A DNA stretch of 64,000 nucleotides from Tunturibacter empetritectus (GCF_040358985.1 NZ_CP132932.1:744001-808000); one strand, 5' to 3'; numbered from the stretch's first letter, positions 35,924 to 44,895 are shown. Program-made: numbers and translations. Notes: generated by a model not told the origin, from the letters alone.

Positions 35924-36544
35924 ATGACGTCCACCGAACCCGATACGCAAACCAAGCCCGAGCCCGAGACCCAAATCAAGACCCCAACCGAGATCATGAC
36001 CCAAGCCCTAGCCCACCTCAAACGCCTCGTCCTCACCGGCTTCATGGGAGCAGGCAAATCCACCATCGGCCGCCTCCTCGCCGCCCGCATCGGCTGGAAC
36101 TTCCTCGACCTCGACGCCCACCTCGAGTCCCGCACCAACGCCACCATCCCTCAGCTCTTCGAGCAGCAAGGTGAAGCCCGCTTCCGCCGCCTCGAATCCA
36201 CAGCCCTCGCCTCCGCCCTTGGTTACAGCAACATCGTCCTCGCCCTCGGCGGAGGAACCCCCGAAGACCTCACCAACCGCCTCCTCCTCGAACAAACCCC
36301 CGCCACCTTCACCATCTTCCTCGACGCCCCCTTCCCCACCCTCTTCGACCGCTGCATGCTACAGGACCTCGGTCGTCCCAACGCCCGCCCCGTCCTCGAA
36401 GACCCCGCCGCCGCCCAGATCCGCTTCGAGCGCCGCCACCCCCTCTACCGCCGCATGGCCGCACTCACCATAGCCACCGCCGACCAGACTCCCGCCCAGA
36501 CCGTCGAAGCCCTCCTCCTCGCCCTGACTCAAAGCAGGAGTTAG
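35924..36544 (+). CDS. aroK: Shikimate kinase
   Basis: Phosphorylates shikimate to shikimate 3-phosphate with ATP, on the common aromatic pathway. The 206-residue protein has a 30-residue hydrophilic lead (P/E/T/K-rich), then Walker A G-F-M-G-A-G-K-S-T, the shikimate-binding D-L-D and R-R-L-E, and the G-G-G loop (A-L-G-G-G-T). The lid arginine region R-P-N-A-R-P-V-L is present. AAGGAGAGG sits five bases upstream. An aromatic leader peptide and terminator lie directly upstream, so attenuation control is likely. Confidence 0.94.
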   Translation: MTSTEPDTQTKPEPETQIKTPTEIMTQALAHLKRLVLTGFMGAGKSTIGRLLAARIGWNFLDLDAHLESRTNATIPQLFEQQGEARFRRLESTALASALGYSNIVLALGGGTPEDLTNRLLLEQTPATFTIFLDAPFPTLFDRCMLQDLGRPNARPVLEDPAAAQIRFERRHPLYRRMAALTIATADQTPAQTVEALLLALTQSRS

Positions 36545-36555
36545 AGCCGTCCTCC

Positions 36556-36602
36556 CTTTGTTGTCATTCCCGAAGGGAATCTGCATTTGCAGTTTCTACA
36601 CT
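36556..36602. repeat. Short family B repeat
   Basis: GTCATTCCCGAAGGGAATCTGC followed by GTTTGCAGTT-like sequence, as at 32928. It lies just after the aroK stop. Confidence 0.85.
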
Positions 36603-36765
36603 AGTAGGCAAATTGCCATAGACATCAACAAAGAGCCGCCATTTCGATCGAAGGCAGCGCACTCTGCTCAACCAAACCCCGGACTCAAACTCCGCACTCC
36701 CGCACCTAAGCAGTGAAAGCGCACAATATCTGCATCTCAACGTCAGCACCCACAGGAGAACCCGG

Positions 36766-37818
36766 CTGACCAACCCCACGCCCGACGACCTCACACCCTA
36801 CGAGAAAAAAAACCGCGCCCAGGTCCGCGGCAACATCCTCTTCTTCTTCGCCGTCATCCTCCTGCTCGCCCTCGCCTGGACCCTCCAGAAAGAGCTGCTG
36901 ATCCTCTACGTCAGTGCTCTCTTCGCCGTCGTCCTCATGCCCGCAGTCAAGCGCATCCGTCAGTTGAAGATCCGCAACTACCAGCCCTCCCGCGGCGTTG
37001 CCATCGTCATCCTCATCGCTGCCGTCGCCGGCGTTCTCGCCCTCTTCTTCACCACCGGCCTACCGCCTGTCCTCAGCGACCTCCGCAACTTCTCCGCCGA
37101 GCTGCCCCAGCGCATCCCCGAGGTCGTCGCCCGCATCAAGAAGCTCCCCCTCGCCGACAAGTTCGGCATCGACTCCCTCGCCCAGCGCGCCGCCGGAGCC
37201 TTCGACGCCACCGCCACCTATCTCTTCACCTCGCTCCCCCTCTGGCTCTCCCACCTCTTCGACATCCTCACCGCCGCCTTCCTCTGCATCTACTTCATGC
37301 TCGAAGGCGAGCACGCCTACCAGTTCTTCCTCTCCCTCTTCCCCAGCGCCGATCGCCCCCGCCTCAACGCCACTCTAAAAAAAGCTGAGAGCAAGATCAG
37401 CAAGTGGCTCCTTGGCCAGGGACTCCTCATGCTCATCCTCGGAGTCTCCAGCACCATCGTCTTCGGCCTCCTTCACGTCCGATACTTCCTCCTCCTCGGC
37501 TTCCTCATGGGCCTCTTCAACATCATCCCCATCGCCGGCGGAGTCATCACCATCATCATCGCCGCCGGGGTCGCCGCCCTCGACTCCTGGACCAAGATGG
37601 CCAGCGTCCTCCTCTTCTACGCCATCTACATCAACGTCGAAAACGCCGTCCTCACCCCCCGCATCATGCGCTCCAGCGTCAACCTCATGGGCCTCACCGT
37701 CCTGGTAGCCCTGCTCCTCGGAACCGCCCTCGCCGGCATCGTCGGAGCCCTCGTCTCAGTCCCCACCGCCGCCCTCATCACCGTCCTGCTGGAGGAGTAC
37801 GCCGTCCAAAAGGAATGA
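36766..37818 (+). CDS. AI-2E family permease, apparent CTG start
   Basis: Polytopic membrane protein of the AI-2E (YdiK/PerM) exporter-like superfamily. From CTG 36766 it has 350 residues, the family's usual size: hydrophilic start L-T-N-P-T-P-D-D-L-T-P-Y-E-K-K, a paired helix at about 23-60, a periplasmic domain, then the G-x-G-rich helical C-terminal bundle. AGGAG lies 7 bases before the CTG and no in-frame ATG, GTG or TTG exists upstream near it. The first ATG, 36937, would remove the first transmembrane hairpin. Function as transporter is by family only. Confidence 0.85.
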   Translation: MTNPTPDDLTPYEKKNRAQVRGNILFFFAVILLLALAWTLQKELLILYVSALFAVVLMPAVKRIRQLKIRNYQPSRGVAIVILIAAVAGVLALFFTTGLPPVLSDLRNFSAELPQRIPEVVARIKKLPLADKFGIDSLAQRAAGAFDATATYLFTSLPLWLSHLFDILTAAFLCIYFMLEGEHAYQFFLSLFPSADRPRLNATLKKAESKISKWLLGQGLLMLILGVSSTIVFGLLHVRYFLLLGFLMGLFNIIPIAGGVITIIIAAGVAALDSWTKMASVLLFYAIYINVENAVLTPRIMRSSVNLMGLTVLVALLLGTALAGIVGALVSVPTAALITVLLEEYAVQKE

Positions 37819-37952
37819 TCCCCCGCCTGCAACTTTTGTGGTACGCTCACCGCATTCCCATCTCCGTCACTATTTACAGACTCGCACCACCAACGTTAGG
37901 TTAAATTCCAGCTCTTTTAATCTTCTGAAAACCAACCGCCCTTGCTATTCTC

Positions 37953-38558
37953 ATGCCAGTGTCAGATCTCAAGTTTGCCCAACCCGCTCGCAGCAACCTG
38001 TTGGCTCCGGTCCTTCTGGCGTTTCTGATCCTTGGCATCACCCTCGCCCTGGTCATGCGCTTCACCCCGCATAAGACCGCCGATCTCGACATCCTCCACA
38101 CCAACGTCTACTCCGCCCACACCGTCTTCAAAGGCGAGTCCATCCTCGTCGGCCACGACCGGGGCCAGGACGACCTCTACGTCCTCACCACCCTCCGCAT
38201 CACCGACGGCCTCCGCCTCCCCCTCTTCCTCAAAGACTTCACCGCCACCCTCACCACCGGCGACGGCGAAGAGATCACCACCAGCGCCGTCGAAAAAGAC
38301 GACCTTCCCAGCGTCTTATCCGCTTTCCCCGCACTCAAGCCCCTCGCCTCCGAACCCCTCCTTCGCGAGACCATGATCAACCCCGGCCAATCCGCCGAGG
38401 GCATGATTATCCTTCACTTCCCCATATCCCAGGAGGTATGGGACCACCGCCGCACCGCCGCCCTCAACGTCGACCTCTACCATCAGGGCCTTCAGTCCAT
38501 CATGATCAGCCGCGCCAGCGAAGCGGTCCCAAACCCCGCCACCAAAGTAGCCAACTGA
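37953..38558 (+). CDS. Membrane-anchored protein of unknown family
   Basis: Protein of 201 residues with a single N-terminal transmembrane helix (A-F-L-I-L-G-I-T-L-A-L-V) and a beta-rich extracytoplasmic domain of about 165 residues. It has an immunoglobulin-like look (Y-V-L-T-T-L-R-I-T-D, D-F-T-A-T-L-T-T-G-D-G-E-E) but I do not recognise the family. It follows the AI-2E permease gene on the same strand after about 130 bp and precedes rsmE, with repeat DNA between. No catalytic motif is seen. Confidence 0.6.
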   Translation: MPVSDLKFAQPARSNLLAPVLLAFLILGITLALVMRFTPHKTADLDILHTNVYSAHTVFKGESILVGHDRGQDDLYVLTTLRITDGLRLPLFLKDFTATLTTGDGEEITTSAVEKDDLPSVLSAFPALKPLASEPLLRETMINPGQSAEGMIILHFPISQEVWDHRRTAALNVDLYHQGLQSIMISRASEAVPNPATKVAN

Positions 38559-38671
38559 CTCAACTGCCCCCTGAGACGCAGCCCACGAACCTTGGGGAAC
38601 GCACCAATGGAGTCAATTGACGTTGGGACGCACCCACAAAATCCTCAACTTACTTCTGGGGCGCACCACAA

Positions 38672-38725
38672 ATCCCGTCATCCCGACCGAAGCGTAGCGC
38701 AGTGGAGGGACATCCGCATTTTGCC
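38672..38725. repeat. Family B repeat upstream of rsmE
   Basis: GTCATCCCGACCGAAGCGTAGCGCAGTGGAGGGACATCCGCATTTTGCC, the long-form family-B layout. Imperfect copies of a GACGCACCCACAAAATCCTC-like word flank it. Confidence 0.8.
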
Positions 38726-38777
38726 CGAAGCGCCCCGCCCCCCATGAGAATCCACCATAAAACCGTAAACTAACCCC

Positions 38778-39551
38778 ATGACCCGCCGCCGCTGGATCGC
38801 CGACACCTGGACCCCTACCACCGCATCCCTCACCGGCGACCAGGCCGCCCACCTCGCCCGCGTCCTCCGCGCCGAACCCGGCCAGATCTACGACGTCGTC
38901 TCCAACGGCTTCCTCCACCGCGCCGAAATCCTCACCGTCTCCGAAAAAGAAGTCCTCTTCACCCTCCACGAAGAGCTCCAGTCCGACGCCGCCCTCCCCC
39001 TCCATCTCCTCCTCGCCGTCTTCAAGTTCGACCACATGGAGTGGGCCATCGAAAAAGCCACCGAACTAGGCATCGCAAAGATCACACCCATCCTCGCCCG
39101 CCGCACCGAAAAGCACCTCGCGCAATCCGCTCTCAAGCGTTCCGAACGCTGGCGCCGCATAGCTCTCGAAGCCAGCAAGCAATCCCGCCGCACCGACATC
39201 CCCGAGATCGCCGACCCCACCCCACTGAAGTCCGCCCTGGAAAGCGAAAAATCCCCCACCCGCATCCTCCTATCCGAAACCGAGCAGACCCAAACCCTGA
39301 CCGCCGCCCTCGAAGGAGCATCACCCGCCACAAAAGACCGGGTGCCCCATCCTTCGCAGTCTCACCGCGAAGGGTGGGAGGTAGACCGTCAAACCGCCTT
39401 AGCCATAGGCCCCGAAGGCGGCTGGACCCCCGAAGAGATGTCCCTCTTCACCACCCATCAATGGCAGCCCGTCACCCTCGGCCCCCGCATCCTCCGCGCC
39501 GAAACCGCCGCCATAGCCGCCATCGCCATAGCCGCCACCCACCTCGCCTAA
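38778..39551 (+). CDS. rsmE: 16S rRNA (uracil1498-N3) methyltransferase
   Basis: SPOUT-class enzyme that methylates U1498 of 16S rRNA using S-adenosylmethionine. The 257-residue protein has the N-terminal PUA-like domain (H-L-A-R-V-L-R) and the trefoil-knot domain with K-A-T-E-L-G-I, A-I-G-P-E-G-G-W-T-P-E-E and L-G-P-R-I-L-R-A-E-T-A. About 16 residues (R-V-P-H-P-S-Q-S-H-R-E-G-W) between the linker helix and the knot are encoded by a family-A hairpin element, making the protein slightly longer than usual. The insertion falls just before the SAM-binding strand, in a loop. Confidence 0.94.
   Translation: MTRRRWIADTWTPTTASLTGDQAAHLARVLRAEPGQIYDVVSNGFLHRAEILTVSEKEVLFTLHEELQSDAALPLHLLLAVFKFDHMEWAIEKATELGIAKITPILARRTEKHLAQSALKRSERWRRIALEASKQSRRTDIPEIADPTPLKSALESEKSPTRILLSETEQTQTLTAALEGASPATKDRVPHPSQSHREGWEVDRQTALAIGPEGGWTPEEMSLFTTHQWQPVTLGPRILRAETAAIAAIAIAATHLA
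39338..39382. repeat. Family A repeat inside rsmE
   Basis: CCGGGTGCCCCATCCTTCGC, loop, GCGAAGGGTGGGAGG: the hairpin core without the GCGAACCGCTCTCC tail. In frame. Confidence 0.88.
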
Positions 39552-39558
39552 TCCACGC

Positions 39559-40782
39559 CTATCCATGCGAATCCGCGCCCGCCGCCGGATGCGTATGCGA
39601 GTGCTCCAATCCCGTCTTCTGCGGCTCCCCCATCATCCGCAGCATCGCCGGACCGCCCGTCCTCAGGAACCGCACCACTAACAGCGCCGCCACCACCAGA
39701 AATCCAAGATTCAGCCACGTCGTATAGTTCCACGAGATCGCCTCCTCCATCACCCGCGCGTTCCTCTGCTGTGGAATCAGGTGCAGCCACCCAAACACAA
39801 ACTCCACCACCAGCGCCGCCACCGCCATCGCCGCATAGAACGTCACAAACAGGAATGCGCTAACCTTCCACCCGTAATACTTACGATAGATATTCAGAAT
39901 CGGCAGAATAATCAAATCCGCAAACAGAAACGCGATCACGCCCCCAAAGCTGATCCCACCGTTCCACAGCACCGCCGCCAGCGGCACATTGCCCACCGAG
40001 CACACAAACGAGACCACCGCCACCGCCGGCCCCACCAGCGGACCCCACAACTTCGCCAGCACCGGATGCCCCGCAAAGAAGAACGTCTGCCAGAACTGCT
40101 TCGGCACCCATGCCGCCAACGCTCCCGCAATCAGCAGCCCCACCCCGATATCCAGCCACAGCGACGCCCAGTCCATCACAAAGAAGTGGCTGATCGCCGT
40201 CCGCCCCTTCTCCGACGCCGCCCGCTGCCACAGCGTTCCCTCATGCACGCTCATGTCCATGGCCGCATGCCCCTCCATGCGCCCTGCGACGCCCCGGTCC
40301 GCCTGCTCCCGCGCCGCCTCCACCAGCCCGCGCCGCAGAAACAATCGGAACAACACCACCAGCACCCAGATCATCAGCGGCCCGCCCACAAACTCCGCCA
40401 GCGTAAACCGCCAACCCATCAGCACCGCCAGCAGAATCCCCAGCTCCATCACCAGGTTCGTCGACGCAAACTGAAACGCCATCGCAGCCGTAAAGTTCGC
40501 GCCCTTGCGGAACATCGACCGCGCCAGCGCCACCGCCGCATACGAGCACGACGAACTCGCTGCCCCCAGCCCGCACGCCTTCACAATTGTCCCCGCACGG
40601 TCATCCGGCAGCAGCCCGGACATCTCCTCCTTCGACACCACCGCCTGCACCACCGCTGACAGCAGAAATCCCAGAATCAACGCCCAAAGAATCTCCCACC
40701 CCATCGTCAACGACATCCTCAGAGCATGCCAGATCGCCAACAGCATCCACACCCCCGTCGAGCACATTAGCCCATCCAGCAA
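39559..40782 (-). CDS. COG0701-type membrane permease
   Basis: Inner-membrane permease of 407 residues with about 10 hydrophobic helices in two halves. The paired motifs C-S-Y-A-A-V-A-L-A-R and C-S-V-G-N-V-P-L-A-A-V-L-W are characteristic of the UPF0718/COG0701 permease family, whose members include organoarsenical (ArsP) and Cu/Zn-linked exporters. A His-rich C-terminus (H-S-H-T-H-P-A-A-G-A-D-S-H-G) suggests metal contact. No regulator or metal gene lies next to it. It ends eight bases from the convergent rsmE stop. Confidence 0.85.
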   Translation of the reverse strand: MLDGLMCSTGVWMLLAIWHALRMSLTMGWEILWALILGFLLSAVVQAVVSKEEMSGLLPDDRAGTIVKACGLGAASSSCSYAAVALARSMFRKGANFTAAMAFQFASTNLVMELGILLAVLMGWRFTLAEFVGGPLMIWVLVVLFRLFLRRGLVEAAREQADRGVAGRMEGHAAMDMSVHEGTLWQRAASEKGRTAISHFFVMDWASLWLDIGVGLLIAGALAAWVPKQFWQTFFFAGHPVLAKLWGPLVGPAVAVVSFVCSVGNVPLAAVLWNGGISFGGVIAFLFADLIILPILNIYRKYYGWKVSAFLFVTFYAAMAVAALVVEFVFGWLHLIPQQRNARVMEEAISWNYTTWLNLGFLVVAALLVVRFLRTGGPAMLRMMGEPQKTGLEHSHTHPAAGADSHG

Positions 40783-41215
40783 GCGGTCAGCGCCCCCACC
40801 ACAAAGCCGTCATCGACCGAGCACCAAAGCTTCATAGTGAGATGCGCAAGAGAGGCTCCCGCATCCTGCCTTTGCTCCCTGCCAGCCGTCCCAAGCCGGG
40901 TGCCCCATCCTTTCGCGGCCTCATCGCGATAGGGTGGGGTATTCGCGCCGGCAGGCGCGAACCGCTCTCCTCCCCAAGCCCATCCTCGCTCCAAAGCCAC
41001 AAAACGTCACCGTCGCGCTGACCAGTTTCCAGCTGACTAGCTAACCCAGCTGACCGCAGTTTCTTTGTTGTCATCCCCGAAGGGGATTTGCGTCTGCTGT
41101 TGCAGTTGCACTTGCACTTGCAGTTGCTTTTGTCATTGCACCTGCGTTGCCGTTGCTCGTCTTTTACGCTAACCCGCTAACTAGCTAACGCGCTGACCAC
41201 CTGACTCGCTGCCTC
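40783..41215. repeat. Intergenic repeat cluster between permease and dnaJ
   Basis: About 430 bp with no gene. It holds a full-length family-A copy (40896-40990), GCTGACTAGCTAACC-type short repeats (41013-41055), a family-B core GTCATCCCCGAAGGGGATTTGC (41068) with a TTGCAN microsatellite (41095-41155), and another GCTAACTAGCTAACGCGCTGAC block that abuts the dnaJ stop. Confidence 0.9.
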
Positions 41216-42364
41216 TCAGCTGAACATATCCTTCACCTTGTCGAACAGCCCACGCGACGTCGGCGTATTCTCCACCACCATCATCTCGTCCAGCTGCTTC
41301 AACAACTCCCGCTGCTGCTTGGTCAGCTTGCCCGGCGTCTGCACCCGAATCTCCACGATCAGATCGCCCTTCCCATGCGAGTTCAAATGCGGCACACCCT
41401 TGCCCTTCAGCTTGAACGCCTTCCCATTCTGCGTCCCCTCAGGAACCTTGATCGTCGCCGCACCCTCCAGCGTCTGAATCTCAAGCTCCGTCCCCAGCGC
41501 AGCCTGCGGGAACGAGATCGGCATCACGCAATGCAGATCATCCCCATCGCGCTCAAAGAACTTGTGCGCCTTCACATTCAGCACAACGTAAAGATCACCA
41601 GCAGGTCCCGCAAACTTGCCCGCCTCACCCTCGCCCGAGTAGCGAATCCGCGTATCCTGCTCCACACCCGCCGGCACCTTCACCATAATCGTGTGCTCGC
41701 GTTGTATCCGCGTCTCGCCCTTGCAGGTCTGGCAAGGATCAACAATCAGCGTCCCCGTCCCTCCACACACCGAGCAGGTCCGCGCCACCGAAAAGAACCC
41801 CTGCTGAAACCTCTGCTGCCCGCGGCCGCCGCATTGCGTACAAGTCACCGGAGCCTTACCCCGCGACGCACCCGAGCCCTTGCAGTCGATGCAGGTCTCC
41901 ATCCGCCGGATCGTGATCTCCTTCTCCTTGCCGAAGACTGCCTCTTCAAACTCCAGCTTCATGTCGTACCGCAGATCGCGTCCGCGCTGCACCCGTGAAG
42001 CCTGCTGGCGACCATTGCCGCCCATGTTGAACATCTCGCCGAAGAGATCGCCGAAGATATCTCCCAGGTCCTGCGGATTGCCGCTGAACCCACCACCAAA
42101 TGGACCACCGGCCCCGCCGCCGTTCTGAAACGCCGCATGACCATACCGGTCATAGGCCGCGCGCTTCTCCACATCGCTCAGCACCGAGTAGGCCTCGCCG
42201 CACTCCTTGAACTTCTCCTCAGCCTCAGGATTGTTCGGGTTCCGGTCCGGGTGGTACTGCATGGCAAGCTTGCGATAGGCAGTCTTCAACTCCTGATCGC
42301 TCGCATCCCGCGAAACACTCAATACTTCGTAGTAGTCAACCTTCGTCACGTTTGCCGTCGCCAT
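41216..42364 (-). CDS. dnaJ: Chaperone protein DnaJ
   Basis: Hsp40 co-chaperone that stimulates DnaK ATPase and delivers substrates. The 382-residue protein has the J domain with H-P-D (Y-H-P-D-R-N), a Gly/Phe region ([12 protein letters not shown]), four zinc-finger repeats ([24 protein letters not shown] and a variant C-Q-T-C-K-G-E-T) and the C-terminal peptide-binding domain. Third gene in the order hrcA-grpE-dnaJ on the minus strand; dnaK is absent here. Short repeats abut the stop codon. Confidence 0.97.
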   Translation of the reverse strand: MATANVTKVDYYEVLSVSRDASDQELKTAYRKLAMQYHPDRNPNNPEAEEKFKECGEAYSVLSDVEKRAAYDRYGHAAFQNGGGAGGPFGGGFSGNPQDLGDIFGDLFGEMFNMGGNGRQQASRVQRGRDLRYDMKLEFEEAVFGKEKEITIRRMETCIDCKGSGASRGKAPVTCTQCGGRGQQRFQQGFFSVARTCSVCGGTGTLIVDPCQTCKGETRIQREHTIMVKVPAGVEQDTRIRYSGEGEAGKFAGPAGDLYVVLNVKAHKFFERDGDDLHCVMPISFPQAALGTELEIQTLEGAATIKVPEGTQNGKAFKLKGKGVPHLNSHGKGDLIVEIRVQTPGKLTKQQRELLKQLDEMMVVENTPTSRGLFDKVKDMFS

Positions 42365-42700
42365 ATCCCTGAAAGTCTCTTTCTAATCTGTGTTGCCGTG
42401 CAGTTGCGACTGATGCGTGCTGGTATTCATTTACAGTTACTGCGGTGTACTCTCATCCCCAACCGGCCAATACTCATCGGGTGCCCCATCCATCGCGTTC
42501 CTGCGATGGGTGGGAAAGTACGCCTTCACTCAGCCGCATCTTGTCGTTGCTCTTGCCCTTTTCCTGTCATCCCGCAAGCATTTATTTCTGTCGTTGCAGT
42601 TGCAATTGTCTTTGCCTCTAGGTACCCCAAGGCTTCATCCTTGGGCCTCTCTACAAAAAGAAAACGAGGGGCTTTAGCCCCTGGGGTATGCCCTCTTCTC
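42365..42700. repeat. Intergenic stretch with repeats between grpE and dnaJ
   Basis: About 335 bp without a gene. Contains a family-A hairpin at 42478-42516, a family-B relic near 42567, and a two-hairpin element at 42618-42695: CCCAAGG / CCTTGGG and GGGGCT / AGCCCC. The interruption inside the chaperone operon is notable. Confidence 0.85.
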
Positions 42701-43285
42701 CTAATCCGCAACCTGATTCGGATTCGCGGCAATCCTCACCAGCGCCGGCCGCAATAGCTTCTCGCGGATACTGTACCCCCGCCGAATCTCCTCCAACACC
42801 TGGTGGTCCGGGAACTCCTTGGTTTCGATGCTCCCCAGGGCCTCATGGATTCGAGGGTCAAACTGCGTCCCCACCGTCTCCACCGCCTGAACATTCAACC
42901 CCTTCAGCGCATCTTCCATCTGCTTCAGAATCAGCTCCACACCGCCCCGCAACTGCTCTTTCGTCCCATTCGCCTTCAGCGCCAGCTGAAAGTTGTCCAT
43001 CACGCCCAGAAACGGCTCAACCGTATTTGAAACCGTATAGTCCCGCGAATCCGCTCGCTCCTTCGCCTCACGCTTGCGAGCATTGTCGAACTCGGCCTGC
43101 AGCCGCGCTAGTCGGTCCAGCAGCTGATTCCGTTCGCCCTTCACCTGCTCCAGCTCCGCCTGAGCGGGGCTCACCTCATTAATCGGCTCAACCTCAGAAC
43201 CCACAGCCACCTCCGGCTCCATCGTTCCCTGCCCAGTCGTTTCCTGTTCCGCCATCTGATCCTGCATCTTCTTTGAACTCCTCAT
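42701..43285 (-). CDS. grpE: Nucleotide exchange factor GrpE
   Basis: Nucleotide exchange factor for DnaK, acting as a thermosensing dimer. The 194-residue protein has a Gln/Glu-rich N-terminus, a long coiled coil (about 45-90) and the C-terminal beta domain with the signature F-D-P-R-I-H-E-A-L and R-R-G-Y-S-I-R-E-K-L-L-R-P-A-L-V. ATG 43285 is chosen for AGAGGT about six bases upstream; several in-frame ATGs up to 43411 exist and the N-terminus is uncertain by some residues. Second gene of the hrcA-grpE-dnaJ set. Confidence 0.95.
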   Translation of the reverse strand: MRSSKKMQDQMAEQETTGQGTMEPEVAVGSEVEPINEVSPAQAELEQVKGERNQLLDRLARLQAEFDNARKREAKERADSRDYTVSNTVEPFLGVMDNFQLALKANGTKEQLRGGVELILKQMEDALKGLNVQAVETVGTQFDPRIHEALGSIETKEFPDHQVLEEIRRGYSIREKLLRPALVRIAANPNQVAD

Positions 43286-43736
43286 CGTGTTACCTCTTCC
43301 ATTGTTGCCCATCCGAGCCCATCGCGCGAACTGCTCCCTGGCATTCATCCTAAAAACCTCGCTTGCCGTCCGCAAAACCCAGTTATGTCTTCGCCTTTGT
43401 TCGGCTAGCAAAGCCCATATCCCGACGTTGTGCCTTTGCTGTCATCCTGAGCGCAGCGAAGGATCCCGACGAACTCCGCCCTGCCAAGACGCTCGTACCT
43501 TTCCACCCTCGTCAAGCCATTGTCTGTTCTTAATACCCTCTCACCCGGCAAGAAAATAAATCTTAAAACCTTGGCGTATTTTTAATCGCTCAAAACTATG
43601 CGGCGAACATCCACACTCAGCCACGCAAAACACCACATCCACACCACAAATTCACCACGTCCAAACACCTTATTCTCTTAAAAACACCGGCAAAAACCAC
43701 ACCCCGACCACGCCAGAAAAAAATCACTCCCCAAAA
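43286..43736. repeat. Intergenic stretch between hrcA and grpE with family B and D repeats
   Basis: About 450 bp without a gene. A family-B copy GTCATCCTGAGCGCAGCGAAGG starts near 43439; a family-D block fills 43575-43736 next to the hrcA stop. On the minus strand the D block reads as GTGGTG/TGTGG words, like the one after lon. No CIRCE (TTAGCACTC-N9-GAGTGCTAA) element was found here. Confidence 0.8.
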
Positions 43737-44813
43737 TCAATCTACCGGATGCAGCATCCGGTCAAAGACCTGCGCAATATAGCTCACCGCATTCATCGTA
43801 TTCTCGTAGTGCATCCGCTTCGGCCCAATCACGCCCACCGTACCACGGCTCTCTCCACCCATCCGCGCCGGCGCAGCAATCAGCACAAGTCCCGCCATTT
43901 CAGGAGCTTGCTCCTCCAGGTCAAACACCACCCGCACACTCTCCTGCCGCGCATCGATGTAGGCATTCAACAACTCCACCAGCCGTTGCTTCGCCTCGAG
44001 CGCCGTCAAAACCTCTCGCAGCTTCTCCCTATCCTCTTGAGAACCAACAAGATTCGCCACCCCATCCACATAAACCGTCTGCAGCGGCACCCCAGCCTCC
44101 GGCACCGCCCTCATCCAAAGCTGCTGCACAGAATTCAGCAATCTCTGATACTCGCTCTTCTCCCGCTCCACCAGCCGCGCAATCTCTGCCCGAACCCGCT
44201 CCACGCTCCATCCGCGAAAGTTCTCATTCAGAAAATTCGCAGCAACCTCTAACTCCCTCGAAGTCAAGTCTTTATCGAGCGCAAGCACCCGGTCCCGCAC
44301 CAGCCCGCTGCGCGTCACCACCACCGCCAGCACCCGCGCCGGAGCCAGCCGCGAAAAGTGCACATGCTCCAGCATGTCCCCATCCGCAGCCGCAGCAATG
44401 GCCACGCCTACCCCGCTCGACAAGGTAGCCAGCACATGCGAGGTCCTCTCCAACACCGCCTGCGTTCCCGCAACTCCAACAAAACTCGAGTCAATCTGCG
44501 AACGCGACCGAGCCGACAAACGCGCCGCATCAATCCTCGGGTTCACCCCGCCACTCAACTGCTCCACAAACATCCGGAACGCCCTAGCCGTAGGCACCCG
44601 CCCAGCCGAGGTATGCGGCTGCTCCAGCAAACCCGCATCCGCCAGTTCCGCCATCTCGTTCCGTACTGTCGCCGGGCTAAGCCCAGCACTTTCACCACTT
44701 TGTAGACGAGCAATCGTCCCCGACCCAACCGGCTCGCCTGTCTCGATGTAGCTCTCGATGATGGCGGTCAGAATAGCTCTCTGCCGCGCCGTAACCCGCT
44801 CCGCATCCGCCAT
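43737..44813 (-). CDS. hrcA: Heat-inducible transcription repressor HrcA
   Basis: Repressor of class I heat-shock genes, binding CIRCE operators. The 358-residue protein begins with a winged helix (A-R-Q-R-A-I-L-T-A-I-I-E-S-Y-I-E-T-G-E-P-V-G-S), the recognition segment S-P-A-T-V-R-N-E-M-A-E-L, and the conserved T-S-A-G-R-V-P-T-A-R-A-F, then the GAF-like and dimerisation parts. It heads the minus-strand set leading to grpE and dnaJ. No CIRCE sequence could be found upstream of any of them within the window. Confidence 0.96.
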   Translation of the reverse strand: MADAERVTARQRAILTAIIESYIETGEPVGSGTIARLQSGESAGLSPATVRNEMAELADAGLLEQPHTSAGRVPTARAFRMFVEQLSGGVNPRIDAARLSARSRSQIDSSFVGVAGTQAVLERTSHVLATLSSGVGVAIAAAADGDMLEHVHFSRLAPARVLAVVVTRSGLVRDRVLALDKDLTSRELEVAANFLNENFRGWSVERVRAEIARLVEREKSEYQRLLNSVQQLWMRAVPEAGVPLQTVYVDGVANLVGSQEDREKLREVLTALEAKQRLVELLNAYIDARQESVRVVFDLEEQAPEMAGLVLIAAPARMGGESRGTVGVIGPKRMHYENTMNAVSYIAQVFDRMLHPVD

Positions 44814-44895
44814 TCATCCCTCCGTCCTTAACTCTACGCCACCCGTCAAGTGCATAAAGCGGTGTCCCGCCGAAGCTCGGGAGCACTCTTCAAGC

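Noticed and set aside
36937..37818. ATG 36937 as the start of the AI-2E permease
   Set aside because: It would delete the first transmembrane pair and has no Shine-Dalgarno, while CTG 36766 restores the family length.
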